Shown: positions 54,258 to 61,565, counted from the stretch's first letter. The stretch: 64,000 nt of DNA from an uncultured Lachnospiraceae bacterium (GCA_948470335.1 CAOKOL010000015.1:1-64000), one strand, 5' to 3'. Translations and numbers: made by a program. Notes: generated from the letters alone by a model not told the origin.

Positions 54258-54308
54258 AAAAAGACGCTGCAAAGCAGAAAAAGGAATCTGCAAAGCAGCG
54301 TCTTTTTT
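54258..54308. terminator. bidirectional terminator between sulfite reductase-like and AKR genes
   Basis: AAAAAGACGCTGC (54258-54270) pairs with GCAGCGTCTTTTTT (54295-54308). T runs occur on both strands. Confidence 0.93.
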
Positions 54309-54316
54309 GCGTGTTG

Positions 54317-55468
54317 TCAGGTCCCAAACAGTCTGACCGCTTTCTCCATATTCTCCGTCACTTTCACCTGGAACGGACAGCGCTCCTCACAGGCTTTGCA
54401 GCCTACACAGTCACCGGCTTTATGAGACAGGCCGGCATAGTGTTCCCGCACCGTCTCCGGGATTTCGCCCTGGGCGACGGCCAGATTCAGAAACTTGGTG
54501 ACGGTGGCTACGTCGATGCCTTCCGGGCAGGGGGCACAGTGGCCGCAGTACATACAGTGGCCGACCCAACTGATTTTTGGGAAAGCCGCCAGGGCCGGCG
54601 CATAGTCTTTTTCCTCCTCGGAAGCCTTTTCATAGGCCAGGCTGGCTTTCAGATCTTCCAGGGTTCTTGCGCCGGACATAACGGAGGCCACGGCCGGCCG
54701 GGTCAGGGCGTAATTCAGGCATTGCAGGGCGTTCAGTGCTTTTTTGGCCAGGGAAAGCCCGGCATCCAGAAGATCGCCGCCGCCAAAGGCTTTCATCACC
54801 GTAATGCCCACGCCCCGCCGCAGGCATTCCTCGTAAAGCGCCTGCCGTTCCGGGTCCATATTGGTCAGCGGCTTTTCATAATTCTTTTCGTTCCATAGAT
54901 CTTCCACGTCTTCGCTGGCCGGCATCAGGTCATAACAGGGATTGATGCTGAACATCAGCACGTCGATTTTGCCGCTTTGTACCGCCGCCATAGCTGCCTG
55001 AGGATTATGACTGGACATGCCGACGGATTTAAGGGTTCCCTTTTTTTTCAGCTCCATGGCATATTTCATGACAGGTCCCTTTTCCACGGTATGCCAGTCC
55101 TCCAGGGAGTCCACATAATGGATCATGCCGATCTCCAGCCAGTCGGTTTCCAGCCGGTTAAGCTGATCTTCAAAGCCTTCTTTTACTTCTTCAATATTAC
55201 GGGTTTTCTTATACTGCCCGTCTTTCCATACTGCGCCCAGATGGCCCTGGAGTACGAATTTTTCCCGTCTGCCCCGCAGCGCATGGCCCAGGGCGGTGCG
55301 CATTTCGGGATTGGGGGAGTACAGGTCGATGCAGTTGGCGCCCTCCTGTTCCATCAGGTCGATAAAAGCAGTTACCTCCGCTTCGGATTTGTCCAGAAAT
55401 CCTTCGCAGCCCATGCCGATTTCCCCGACCCGGATACCGGTGGCGCCCAGTTCGCGATAATTCATCAT
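54317..55468 (-). CDS. aldo/keto reductase with C-terminal ferredoxin-like domain
   Basis: I chose the ATG at 55468 behind GAGAGGAA, giving 383 residues. The AKR barrel begins with NYRELGATGIRVGEIGMGCEG. It shows CIDLYSPNPEMR near 45, LQGHLG near 70, and GMIHYVDSLEDW near 112. The C-terminal part has CMYCGHCAPCPEGID near 320 and CVGCKACEERCPFQVKV near 360, two cysteine sets typical of iron-sulfur AKR proteins. Such enzymes are common in anaerobes with unknown substrates. The MerR-type gene upstream on the same strand is the likely regulator. Confidence 0.92.
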   Translation of the reverse strand: MMNYRELGATGIRVGEIGMGCEGFLDKSEAEVTAFIDLMEQEGANCIDLYSPNPEMRTALGHALRGRREKFVLQGHLGAVWKDGQYKKTRNIEEVKEGFEDQLNRLETDWLEIGMIHYVDSLEDWHTVEKGPVMKYAMELKKKGTLKSVGMSSHNPQAAMAAVQSGKIDVLMFSINPCYDLMPASEDVEDLWNEKNYEKPLTNMDPERQALYEECLRRGVGITVMKAFGGGDLLDAGLSLAKKALNALQCLNYALTRPAVASVMSGARTLEDLKASLAYEKASEEEKDYAPALAAFPKISWVGHCMYCGHCAPCPEGIDVATVTKFLNLAVAQGEIPETVREHYAGLSHKAGDCVGCKACEERCPFQVKVTENMEKAVRLFGT

Positions 55469-55571
55469 AGTCTTTGTTCCTCTCAATCATAAATTGTGCG
55501 GCACTCCTGTCAGGTCTTTTGTTCCGGGAGGGGTTTCGGCCGCAGATATGTCCGCCGTTTGAAAGTTCTGT

Positions 55572-55958
55572 TCATTCATCCCAGCGCAGCACGCCGGTTT
55601 TGATGGCTTCGTCATAGCGGGAAATTTTGTAGTTCAGCCGCTTCATCGTATCCTGGATCACCTGAAGCTGTGCGGTTAGCTGGTCCCGCTGATCCACGAG
55701 AAGCTGCCGCCTCTGGGGGATGGTTTCGTCTCCCTGTAGCTGCAGGCGGACATATTCCGCCATGACCTCCACGGAAAGTCCGGCGCCCCGCATACATTTT
55801 ACCAGGTCCACCCAGCCGCAGTCTTCCTCCGTGTAGTCCCGCACGCCGCTTTTGGTCCGGTGTACGGGAGGGATGGCCCCCACCTTCTCGTAATAGCGGA
55901 GGGTATCCTGTGAGAGACCGTATTTTTTGCTTACCTCAGAGATTGTTATATGTATCAC
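55572..55958 (-). CDS. MerR-family transcriptional regulator
   Basis: The 128-residue product has the MerR DNA-binding domain (ITISEVSKKYGLSQDTLRYYEKVGAI at residues 3-29, SGVRDYTEEDCGWVDLVKCMRGAGLS) and a coiled-coil dimerisation helix. The start is uncertain: a GTG at 55958 lies within its own GAGGTG site, and no ATG lies close to the expected N-terminus. The type resembles AdhR/YraB-like regulators of aldehyde or carbonyl response genes, which are often paired with AKR genes as here. A 19-base-spacer promoter stands upstream. Confidence 0.87.
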   Translation of the reverse strand: MIHITISEVSKKYGLSQDTLRYYEKVGAIPPVHRTKSGVRDYTEEDCGWVDLVKCMRGAGLSVEVMAEYVRLQLQGDETIPQRRQLLVDQRDQLTAQLQVIQDTMKRLNYKISRYDEAIKTGVLRWDE

Positions 55959-55992
55959 CTCGGTTTCTGAACGTGTGTGGTGTTTTATATAT

Positions 55993-56023
55993 AGTTTACT
56001 ATATGGAGTACACTACAGGTCAA
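55993..56023 (-). promoter_or_regulatory. MerR-type promoter of the merR-AKR genes
   Basis: On the minus strand TTGACC (56018-56023) and TAAACT (55993-55998) are separated by 19 bases. The spacer includes AGTGTACTCC, the classic AdhR/MerR-like dyad sequence. Confidence 0.82.
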
Positions 56024-56167
56024 GAAGAAATTCAAATTCAATTCAGATTTTTGGCGTAAAATACCGGGCGTTTTATGTTGGTTTTGGAAATGGATATGTA
56101 ATAATGATTTCGGCGGATCGAAAGCCGCGGAGATAGAAATATATAGAAGTATATATGGAAAGTTTAC

Positions 56168-56196
56168 TTGACATTCTTTCGGTACTGTCATATAAT
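56168..56196 (+). promoter_or_regulatory. consensus sigma-A promoter of the xre-like gene
   Basis: TTGACA (56168-56173) and TATAAT (56191-56196) are exactly 17 bases apart, both perfect consensus hexamers. The start codon lies 116 bases downstream. Confidence 0.88.
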
Positions 56197-56311
56197 GATG
56201 ATATGGAAAGCGTGCTTTACATAAAACCGGAATATTCATTTACTTGATACAGACCTGGCCGGCGTTGTGTACCGCAATTGGAAACAGACTGGGGCGGAAA
56301 GGAGGAAGCTT

Positions 56312-56536
56312 TTGAAAAACAGGCTGGAGGAACTGAGAAAAGAGAGAAATATCAGGCAGGAAGAACTGGCAGCGGCGCTGAAAGTATCCAGGCAGACCAT
56401 CGGTTCTCTGGAAAACGGCAGGTATAACCCGTCGATTATACTGGCTTTTAAAATCGCAGGATATTTCGGGATGTCTATTGAGGAAATTTTTATTTATGAG
56501 GAGGACGGAGAGGGACAGGAGCGGACTGAAAAGTAG
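56312..56536 (+). CDS. small Xre/Cro-type HTH regulator
   Basis: The TTG at 56312 lies six bases behind AAAGGAGG; the open frame extends upstream but without a site. The 74-residue protein is almost only an HTH_3 domain: RLEELRKERNIRQEELAAAL, then VSRQTIGSLENGRYNPSIIL, then GMSIEEIFIYE. This compact type (YozG/YgzD-like) is normally encoded just before a small membrane protein, as here. It is probably a repressor of this two-gene unit. Confidence 0.9.
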   Translation: MKNRLEELRKERNIRQEELAAALKVSRQTIGSLENGRYNPSIILAFKIAGYFGMSIEEIFIYEEDGEGQERTEK

Positions 56537-56582
56537 CAGGCGGCGGAAGGGAAGCCGCGGAACTTTAATAAAGGAGGAAGCG

Positions 56583-57029
56583 ATGAAAAAATCAATGTTA
56601 TACACAGGAATGGCATACTGTACGGCCGGCTTGTGCTGCCTGGCGGCGGCGGTGTTTACGGAAACCTGGTTTGACGGGATGTTCTGGGGAATGTTCGGCG
56701 CTCTGACAGCTCCCGGTCTGCTGATGATGTGGAAATATTTTCACTGGTCCAGGCCGGAACATCAGGAGGAATATGCCAGACGTCTGGAGATAGAACAGAT
56801 CGAGATGCAGGACGAGCGGAAAGTGATGCTGCGGGATAAAAGCGGAAGGATCGTGTATCAGATTATGACAGGCGTCTATTGCGTGCTGATAATGGCCTTT
56901 TCCATATGTTCCATGGGCGGCTGGTTTATGCCTTTTTCCCTCTATGCGGTGATCGGCCTGACCGTTCTGCAGGTGTTTCAGTGGGTCTGCGGGATGGTGG
57001 CGTTTGGATGGGAGAGCAAACGGCGGTAG
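56583..57029 (+). CDS. membrane protein paired with the small HTH regulator
   Basis: The ATG at 56583 lies behind AAGGAGG. The 148-residue product has four hydrophobic helices (residues about 8-25, 32-50, 95-115, 120-142). Between the two helix pairs is a charged stretch (EHQEEYARRLEIEQIEMQDERKVMLRDKSG), a pattern seen in DUF2178-like proteins encoded with small Xre regulators. The unit may respond to membrane or peptide stress, but nothing in the sequence proves that. Confidence 0.75.
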   Translation: MKKSMLYTGMAYCTAGLCCLAAAVFTETWFDGMFWGMFGALTAPGLLMMWKYFHWSRPEHQEEYARRLEIEQIEMQDERKVMLRDKSGRIVYQIMTGVYCVLIMAFSICSMGGWFMPFSLYAVIGLTVLQVFQWVCGMVAFGWESKRR

Positions 57030-57063
57030 CGGAAAACAGAATGGCATGCTCCTGAAAAAACAG

Positions 57064-57092
57064 TTGCCAGTGTCCGGCCTTTCCATTAAGAT
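57064..57092 (+). promoter_or_regulatory. possible promoter of the FakA-domain gene
   Basis: TTGCCA (57064-57069) and TAAGAT (57087-57092) are 17 bases apart, 55 bases before the start codon. Confidence 0.45.
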
Positions 57093-57147
57093 ATAGATAT
57101 GGCAGAAAATGCCGGTGAAGCAATAGATCATGAAGGGAGAAAACGGA

Positions 57148-57399
57148 ATGCCGGAATACAGATATGATACACAGATGCTGATTGAGGGCAGGGATCTGGA
57201 CGAAGATGTAATCAGCGATTATTTCACGGAACATTTCCAGGGGGATTGCCTGCTGGCGGTGGGGGATGAAGATCTGATTAAAATCCATTACCATACCAAT
57301 GAACCGTGGAAGGTTCTGGAATACTGCGCGTCTCTGGGAGAGATTTATGATATCGTGGTAGAGGATATGGACAGGCAGGCCAGAGGACTGCAGGGGTGA
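57148..57399 (+). CDS. small stand-alone protein resembling the middle domain of FakA/DhaK-like kinases
   Basis: The ATG at 57148 is eight bases behind AGGGAG; an in-frame ATG at 57130 overlaps that site. The 83-residue product reads MLIEGRDLDEDVISDYF, then GDCLLAVGDEDLIKIHYHTNEPWKVLEY, then a short helix. This matches the segment of fatty-acid kinase FakA (YloV/DegV-partner) with the conserved GDS-VVVGD-D-VKVHVHTN pattern, but without the DhaL ATP-binding and C-terminal domains. Alone it cannot be a kinase. It may be a truncated relic or a small accessory protein. It is followed by the cobalamin riboswitch region. Confidence 0.6.
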   Translation: MPEYRYDTQMLIEGRDLDEDVISDYFTEHFQGDCLLAVGDEDLIKIHYHTNEPWKVLEYCASLGEIYDIVVEDMDRQARGLQG

Positions 57400-57589
57400 G
57401 AACGCGGCCACGGGGCAGACAGGATAGACAGCGTGTTCAAACGTTTGACGGATGGACGGAATGGTCAGGCCGCTGATTGCTCCGTGGAATCCGTAAAGTC
57501 TGCCGCGGCGTTAAAGTGAGCGGCAAAATGATAAACGAAAAAAGGACTGGGAGATTCCATGAAACAGCCCTAAAGCCGAAATAAAAGAA

Positions 57590-57618
57590 TTGACATTGCG
57601 GCGCGGAAGTATTATACT
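57590..57618 (+). promoter_or_regulatory. promoter of the riboswitch-controlled cbiMN unit
   Basis: TTGACA (57590-57595) and TATACT (57613-57618) are 17 bases apart and place the transcript start near 57625, just ahead of the riboswitch. 57400-57589 shows nothing recognised. Confidence 0.8.
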
Positions 57619-57629
57619 ATTCCATATAA

Positions 57630-57770
57630 ATCCTGCAAGAAGAAATTCAGCAAGGAACGCGGTTAAAGGCCGGACAGTCACCACTACTGTAGCGTCTTTT
57701 GCCATACTTACTTACGATCAGATGGTCGGTGAGAAAGGGCAGAAGGCGGAGTCAGGAACTTGCGCAGGAA
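57630..57770 (+). promoter_or_regulatory. cobalamin (B12) riboswitch
   Basis: The leader has the ordered cobalamin-aptamer boxes: GGAACGCGGTTAAAGGCCG (57654-57672), the B12-box-like CACCACTACTGTA (57680-57692), and the 3' box AGTCAGGAACTTGCGC (57750-57765). A terminator hairpin follows 50 bases later, then cbiM, a cobalt transporter gene. The expected action is transcription termination when cobalamin is bound. Exact helix borders need a covariance model. Confidence 0.82.
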
Positions 57771-57823
57771 CGAATCACATTTCTGGGCTGAGGAAATCGT
57801 CATTCAGATGGAAGAAGATGCTT

Positions 57824-57851
57824 TGCCCCCGGAAATTTCGGGGGCATTTTT
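57824..57851 (+). terminator. riboswitch expression-platform terminator
   Basis: GCCCCCG (57825-57831) and CGGGGGC (57839-57845) form a strong stem with a 7-base loop, followed by ATTTTT. Confidence 0.9.
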
Positions 57852-57950
57852 ATATCATGGGAAAGTTCTTCGAACTTGCCTCGTGATAGGAAAACGCTCT
57901 GCGAGGATGCGCAGAGTCTGCCCTCTGGCGAAGCAGGATTCTTATTTATC

Positions 57951-57975
57951 ACGAAGCGTAAACGCTCCGTTTTTT
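57951..57975 (+). terminator. second hairpin with T run before cbiM
   Basis: ACGAAGCG (57951-57958) pairs with CGCTCCGT (57963-57970) with one mismatch, followed by TTTTT. Between the two terminators lie further dyads: AAGTTC/GAACTT near 57860 and CTCTGCG/CGCAGAG near 57897-57916. This suggests a structured inserted element. Confidence 0.5.
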
Positions 57976-58022
57976 CGATCCGAATGTCATGAAGCGCCCG
58001 ATTTAGGAAAGGGGAAATCGAG

Positions 58023-58763
58023 ATGAAATTGACACAAAAGCGGACACTGAAAATGCTTGTGGCGTTGTGCGCCGTATTTGCCGTGGCGCCTGCCGCGAAC
58101 GCCATGCACATTATGGAGGGGTATCTGCCTCCGGTATTCTGTGTGGCCTGGGGCGTGGTCTGTCTGCCTTTTTTGTATCTGGGCTTTACGGTGATGAACA
58201 AGAGTGTGAAGGAAAACAGAAAGTCCATGACATTGATTGCCATGGCGGGCGCGTTCGTGTTTGTACTGTCTTCTTTGAAGATTCCGTCCGTGACCGGAAG
58301 CTGTTCCCATATGACGGGAACCGGCCTGGGCGCCATCCTGTTTGGTCCCTGCGCCGTCAGCCTGCTGGGGCTGATCGTTCTGGTATTTCAGGCGATTCTG
58401 CTGGCCCACGGCGGTCTGACCACTCTGGGCGCGAACTGTTTTTCCATGGCCATCGCGGGACCGGTGCTGTCCTGGCTGATCTATAAAGGTCTGTCAAAAG
58501 CGAATGTGAATAAAAAGGTCACTGTTTTTCTGGCAGCGGCGCTTGGCGATATCTTTACATACTGCGTTACCAGCTTTCAGTTGGCCATGGCCTATCCTTC
58601 CGCAGAAGGCGGCATGATGGCCTCCGCAGCAAAGTTCCTTGGCGTATTCGCTCCGACCCAGCTTCCGCTGGCCATAATCGAAGGGATTCTGACGGTGATC
58701 GTAGTGATTGCGCTGGAGACATTCGCGAAGAGTGAACTGAAAATGATTCATTTTGAAGCATGA
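58023..58763 (+). CDS. cbiM: cobalt ECF transporter substrate-binding component CbiM
   Basis: The 246-residue protein starts at ATG 58023 behind AAAGGGG. A signal-like helix (residues 9-27) is cleaved in relatives just before the His of MHIMEGYLP (residues 28-36), the metal-binding N-terminus of CbiM. Six helices follow, with GAFVFVLSSLKIPSVTGSCSHMTGTGLG near 80-107, LAHGGLTTLGANCFSMAIAGP near 128, and SFQLAMAYPSAEGG near 185. It captures Co2+ for B12 synthesis. The upstream cobalamin riboswitch supports cobalt rather than nickel. cbiN follows on the same strand. Confidence 0.95.
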   Translation: MKLTQKRTLKMLVALCAVFAVAPAANAMHIMEGYLPPVFCVAWGVVCLPFLYLGFTVMNKSVKENRKSMTLIAMAGAFVFVLSSLKIPSVTGSCSHMTGTGLGAILFGPCAVSLLGLIVLVFQAILLAHGGLTTLGANCFSMAIAGPVLSWLIYKGLSKANVNKKVTVFLAAALGDIFTYCVTSFQLAMAYPSAEGGMMASAAKFLGVFAPTQLPLAIIEGILTVIVVIALETFAKSELKMIHFEA

Positions 58764-58787
58764 TGAAAAGGGACGCGGCAGGAGTGC

Positions 58788-58802
58788 AGCGGAACTGTAA
58801 TC
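58788..58802 (+). repeat. short dispersed motif, copy 2
   Basis: AGCGGAACTGTAATC is identical to 22761-22775. A related third copy, AGCGGAACTG at 58891-58900, lies directly before the cbiN ribosome site. Confidence 0.6.
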
Positions 58803-58919
58803 AGCGGAAGCCCGGATGAGCCCCGGAAGGATTTACGGACGCGGAAGCGGCCGAAAATTCTTCGAGAGTCAGGGGGATCAGGAGGGGTGCAGCGGAACTG
58901 TTTATAGGAGGAATGAAAA

Positions 58920-59282
58920 GTGACAGCGAAAAATAAGAAGATTATAACAATATTACTGGCCATCGTAGCGGTAATGATAGTAGCGCCGTTTCTGCTTCTG
59001 CGGGGCGCGGAATTTGGCGGCTCCGATGACGCGGGCAGCGTGATGGTGGAGGAAATCAAAGGGGAAGCGTATGAACCCTGGTTTACGCCGGTACTGGAAA
59101 ACATGATTCACGGTGAAATTCCCGGAGAAATTGAGAGTCTGATTTTCTGTTTGCAGACAGGAATCGGCGTGGGCGTGATCGCGTTTCTGATGGGAAGATT
59201 TTATGAGCGGAAGAAGTGGGAAGACGGGAAAGAGACGGTAAATGCCGATGTGGCGGACCATATCCGTGTGTCCAGAGCTTAA
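58920..59282 (+). CDS. cbiN: cobalt ECF transporter accessory component CbiN
   Basis: The GTG at 58920 lies behind AGGAGG. The 120-residue protein has one N-terminal helix (residues 7-27). An extracellular segment with GAEFGGSDDAGSVMVEEI, typical of CbiN, precedes YEPWFTPV, and a second helix lies near residues 76-92. The C-terminal charged tail is slightly longer than usual. CbiN is needed for metal loading of CbiM. The other two components, CbiQ and CbiO, are encoded on the opposite strand, which is unusual. Confidence 0.92.
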   Translation: MTAKNKKIITILLAIVAVMIVAPFLLLRGAEFGGSDDAGSVMVEEIKGEAYEPWFTPVLENMIHGEIPGEIESLIFCLQTGIGVGVIAFLMGRFYERKKWEDGKETVNADVADHIRVSRA

Positions 59283-59334
59283 GACCGGCCATATAATAAA
59301 ATAGTAACCGAATGAATGGGTAACAGAAAAATAC

Positions 59335-59380
59335 ATACGGGGAAGGCTGTGATTCAGATGAGTCACTGTCTTCCCCGTAT
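59335..59380. terminator. hairpin terminator between convergent cbiMN and cbiQO
   Basis: ATACGGGGAAG (59335-59345) and CTTCCCCGTAT (59370-59380) form a perfect 11-bp stem with further pairing inside. TTTTTC follows closely on the minus strand. Confidence 0.82.
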
Positions 59381-59429
59381 TGCTTTCACAGACTTATGGT
59401 TTGCTGTTATTTATGTTATGGGAGATCCT

Positions 59430-60257
59430 CTATTTCCCAATCAGCTCCCGAAACTCCCGCATATCTCTGGGATAAACGCCCGCGTCGGCCAGCAGACCAT
59501 TTCTGACCAGTTCCTCATATACGTCCAGCATTACAGGACGGGTCAGGCTGGCTTTTTTGACCACTTCGTCATTTTGAAATACGGAGAGAGGTGTGCCGTC
59601 GGCAATAATCTGTCCGTCACAGAATACCAGTACCCGTTCCGCCCACCGGTACGCGAAATCCACGTCATGGGTGGAAATCAGCAGGGTTTTCTGTTCGGCG
59701 GAAAGCTTTTCCAGCACTTCCTCCAGCATAACGGCGTTCAGCGGATCAAGCGCCGCCGTAGGTTCGTCGAAGATAATGACGTCCGGTTCCATGGCGATAA
59801 TGTCGGCGATAGCCACCCGCTTTTTTTCGCCGCCGCTTAAATAATGGGGCGGTCTGTCTCCGTATTCCGTGATATTCATGTATTCCATGGCCATATTGAC
59901 CCGTCTGGAGACTTCCTCGCGGGGGAGTTTCAGATTCATGGGACCAAAAGATATCTCTGCTTTTACGGAGGAAGCGATGATCTGATTGTCCGCGTCCTGG
60001 AACACGATGCCGATATTTTTCCGCAGCTCGGGCAGGGATTTCTTCGTGATCTTTGTGCCGTGATAGAAAATTTCTCCATGTTCGGGAGAAAGTACGCCGT
60101 TGATATTCAGAAAAAAAGTGGACTTCCCGGCGCCGTTGGAACCGATTACGGCAATCCGCTCGCCGGGATAGATGGATACGCTGATACCGTTCAGCGCCGC
60201 CTGATTGTCGTTGTAATAATAATGCAGGTCATTTACCTGTAATATGGGTTCATTCAT
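59430..60257 (-). CDS. cbiO: cobalt ECF transporter ATP-binding protein CbiO
   Basis: The 275-residue protein starts at ATG 60257 behind AAGGA. Walker A GSNGAGKST is at residues 38-46, the Q-loop in VFQDADNQI near 85, the signature LSGGEKKRVAIADI near 140, and Walker B VIIFDEPTAALDP near 160. The switch His lies in STHDVDFAYRW near 195. It energises the CbiMNQ membrane complex. It follows cbiQ by 59 bases on the same strand, so both are co-transcribed. Confidence 0.94.
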   Translation of the reverse strand: MNEPILQVNDLHYYYNDNQAALNGISVSIYPGERIAVIGSNGAGKSTFFLNINGVLSPEHGEIFYHGTKITKKSLPELRKNIGIVFQDADNQIIASSVKAEISFGPMNLKLPREEVSRRVNMAMEYMNITEYGDRPPHYLSGGEKKRVAIADIIAMEPDVIIFDEPTAALDPLNAVMLEEVLEKLSAEQKTLLISTHDVDFAYRWAERVLVFCDGQIIADGTPLSVFQNDEVVKKASLTRPVMLDVYEELVRNGLLADAGVYPRDMREFRELIGK

Positions 60258-60316
60258 CGCAGAGTCCTTTTCATATGCCGTGAAAGCCAGGAAAAATTCC
60301 GTAAGATGGCGAGCGT

Positions 60317-61162
60317 TTATCGGATGGCCAGCCAGAAGCTCATCAAAGCCGTTAAATAGATACCGGCGGCGATCAGATGCTTTGGATTGGCCTGGTGTTC
60401 TTCTTCCAGAAAAGCAAACGTCCCGTCATAGCACCGTGCCTCCATGGCGTCATAATAGGCGTTGGCTTTTTTCAGCGCTATGATAAACAGGTTGCTGGCA
60501 ATCTGCCCGAAGGAGTAGCAGGAGGTTTTGAAGTCGCCAAAGCCCAGCCGGGACTCGGCGGAAATACGCATATTCCTCTGCACTTCCATCAGAATAAATA
60601 TGTACCGGTAGATCATATGCATCAGTTCCACGATCAGAGAAGGGCAGCGGGCCTTTCGCAGCACCGAGAACAGCTCATGGGAAGGCGTGGACAGGGTCAT
60701 AATAAACATGGCGCTGACCGCTCCGAATACTTTTAATATAAGAAACAATGTGTTTAAAAGGCTTTCATAAGTCAGATACAGATAGCCCCAGAACAAATAC
60801 AGATGAAAATCGCCGATGGGCTGCCGGGAAAAATCGACGGCCACGGCGGCGCTGCCCAGCAGGATAAAGGTGATCGGAATCGTCAGTACGGAAAAATACC
60901 GGCGAAAGGACAAACCGCCCATTCCCACCGTAATCCATGCGGCGGTCAGAATAATGACACAGGAAACCGCCGGATGGTTCGCCAGGATGCAAAATAAAAG
61001 CAGGATTATGGAAAATCCTACTCGGAATCCAGGATTCCAATGCCTGATCCTGGAGTGGCAGGCGTAAAAGTCAATGGAAGAACCGCCGGTATCATGCCGG
61101 TGGCCGCCCTTGTGATGATGATGCCTGCCGGTATGTGAACGGGCAGTGTGTTCGTGGCTCAT
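60317..61162 (-). CDS. cbiQ: cobalt ECF transporter transmembrane protein CbiQ with His-rich N-terminus
   Basis: The 281-residue protein starts at ATG 61162 behind GGGAG. The first 23 residues carry nine His (MSHEHTARSH, RHHHH, HRH), followed by SSIDFYACHSRIRHWNPGFRVGF and five to six membrane helices. The coupling-helix region is MIYRYIFILMEVQRNMRISAESRLG near 190, with YDAMEARCYDG near 240. The His cluster is not part of the usual CbiQ and may buffer cobalt or nickel; this is inference. It has its own promoter and no riboswitch, unlike cbiM. Confidence 0.92.
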   Translation of the reverse strand: MSHEHTARSHTGRHHHHKGGHRHDTGGSSIDFYACHSRIRHWNPGFRVGFSIILLLFCILANHPAVSCVIILTAAWITVGMGGLSFRRYFSVLTIPITFILLGSAAVAVDFSRQPIGDFHLYLFWGYLYLTYESLLNTLFLILKVFGAVSAMFIMTLSTPSHELFSVLRKARCPSLIVELMHMIYRYIFILMEVQRNMRISAESRLGFGDFKTSCYSFGQIASNLFIIALKKANAYYDAMEARCYDGTFAFLEEEHQANPKHLIAAGIYLTALMSFWLAIR

Positions 61163-61206
61163 ATCATTCTCCCGGGAGTTTTTGCTGTGTGTAAAATGCT
61201 ATCAAA

Positions 61207-61235
61207 AGTGTAACACTATGCCCGGGGAAAGTCAA
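61207..61235 (-). promoter_or_regulatory. promoter of cbiQO
   Basis: On the minus strand TTGACT (61230-61235) and TACACT (61207-61212) are 17 bases apart, 45 bases before cbiQ. The short leader leaves no room for a riboswitch. Confidence 0.75.
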
Positions 61236-61292
61236 CAGAGAGAGCGATTTGGAATACCCCTGTAATCCGGGGAAAATGGCGGGGGAAACAAA

Positions 61293-61348
61293 GTTACTGT
61301 TCATGTGCCGCTATTCCGCGTGTAGCTGGTCACGAAGGGAACAGTAAC
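61293..61348. repeat. 10-bp inverted repeat, possible dispersed element
   Basis: GTTACTGTTC (61293-61302) and GAACAGTAAC (61339-61348) are perfect inverted copies 36 bases apart. No T run follows. The form recalls small palindromic or MITE-like elements, but only one copy is in the window. Confidence 0.55.
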
Positions 61349-61393
61349 TAAACAAATTTTCCGGGAAATTTGCAAGGAAAATGAAAAAAACAA

Positions 61394-61422
61394 TTGACAA
61401 ATCCCAACGAATGGATTAAAAT
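61394..61422 (+). promoter_or_regulatory. tRNA-Arg promoter
   Basis: TTGACA (61394-61399) and TAAAAT (61417-61422) are 17 bases apart, 34 bases before the tRNA. Confidence 0.82.
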
Positions 61423-61456
61423 ATATTTCGTTGCAATACCATAGCGATTGTGACAT

Positions 61457-61530
61457 GCGGTGATAGCTCAGCTGGATAGAGCACTTGGCTACGGACCAAG
61501 GTGTCGGGGGTTCGAATCCTCTTCGCCGCA
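61457..61530 (+). tRNA. tRNA-Arg (anticodon ACG)
   Basis: A full cloverleaf can be drawn: acceptor GCGGTGA (61457-61463) with TCGCCGC (61523-61529), D arm GCTC/GAGC, anticodon stem CTTGG/CCAAG around loop CTACGGA with anticodon ACG, and T loop TTCGAAT. The T stem includes two G-U pairs. The CCA end is not encoded. The gene stands alone with promoter and terminator. Confidence 0.95.
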
Positions 61531-61533
61531 CGC

Positions 61534-61565
61534 AGAGGGTCAGATGAAGGTCTGGCTCTTTTTTT
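61534..61565 (+). terminator. terminator after tRNA-Arg
   Basis: AGAGGGTCAGA (61534-61544) pairs with TCTGGCTCT (61551-61559), with two G-U pairs, followed by a run of T to 61565. Confidence 0.8.

Noticed and set aside
57800..58336. 178-codon minus-strand open frame over the cbiM leader
   Set aside because: It is opposite the riboswitch terminators and the cbiM 5' end and has no ribosome site; the leader features explain the region better.
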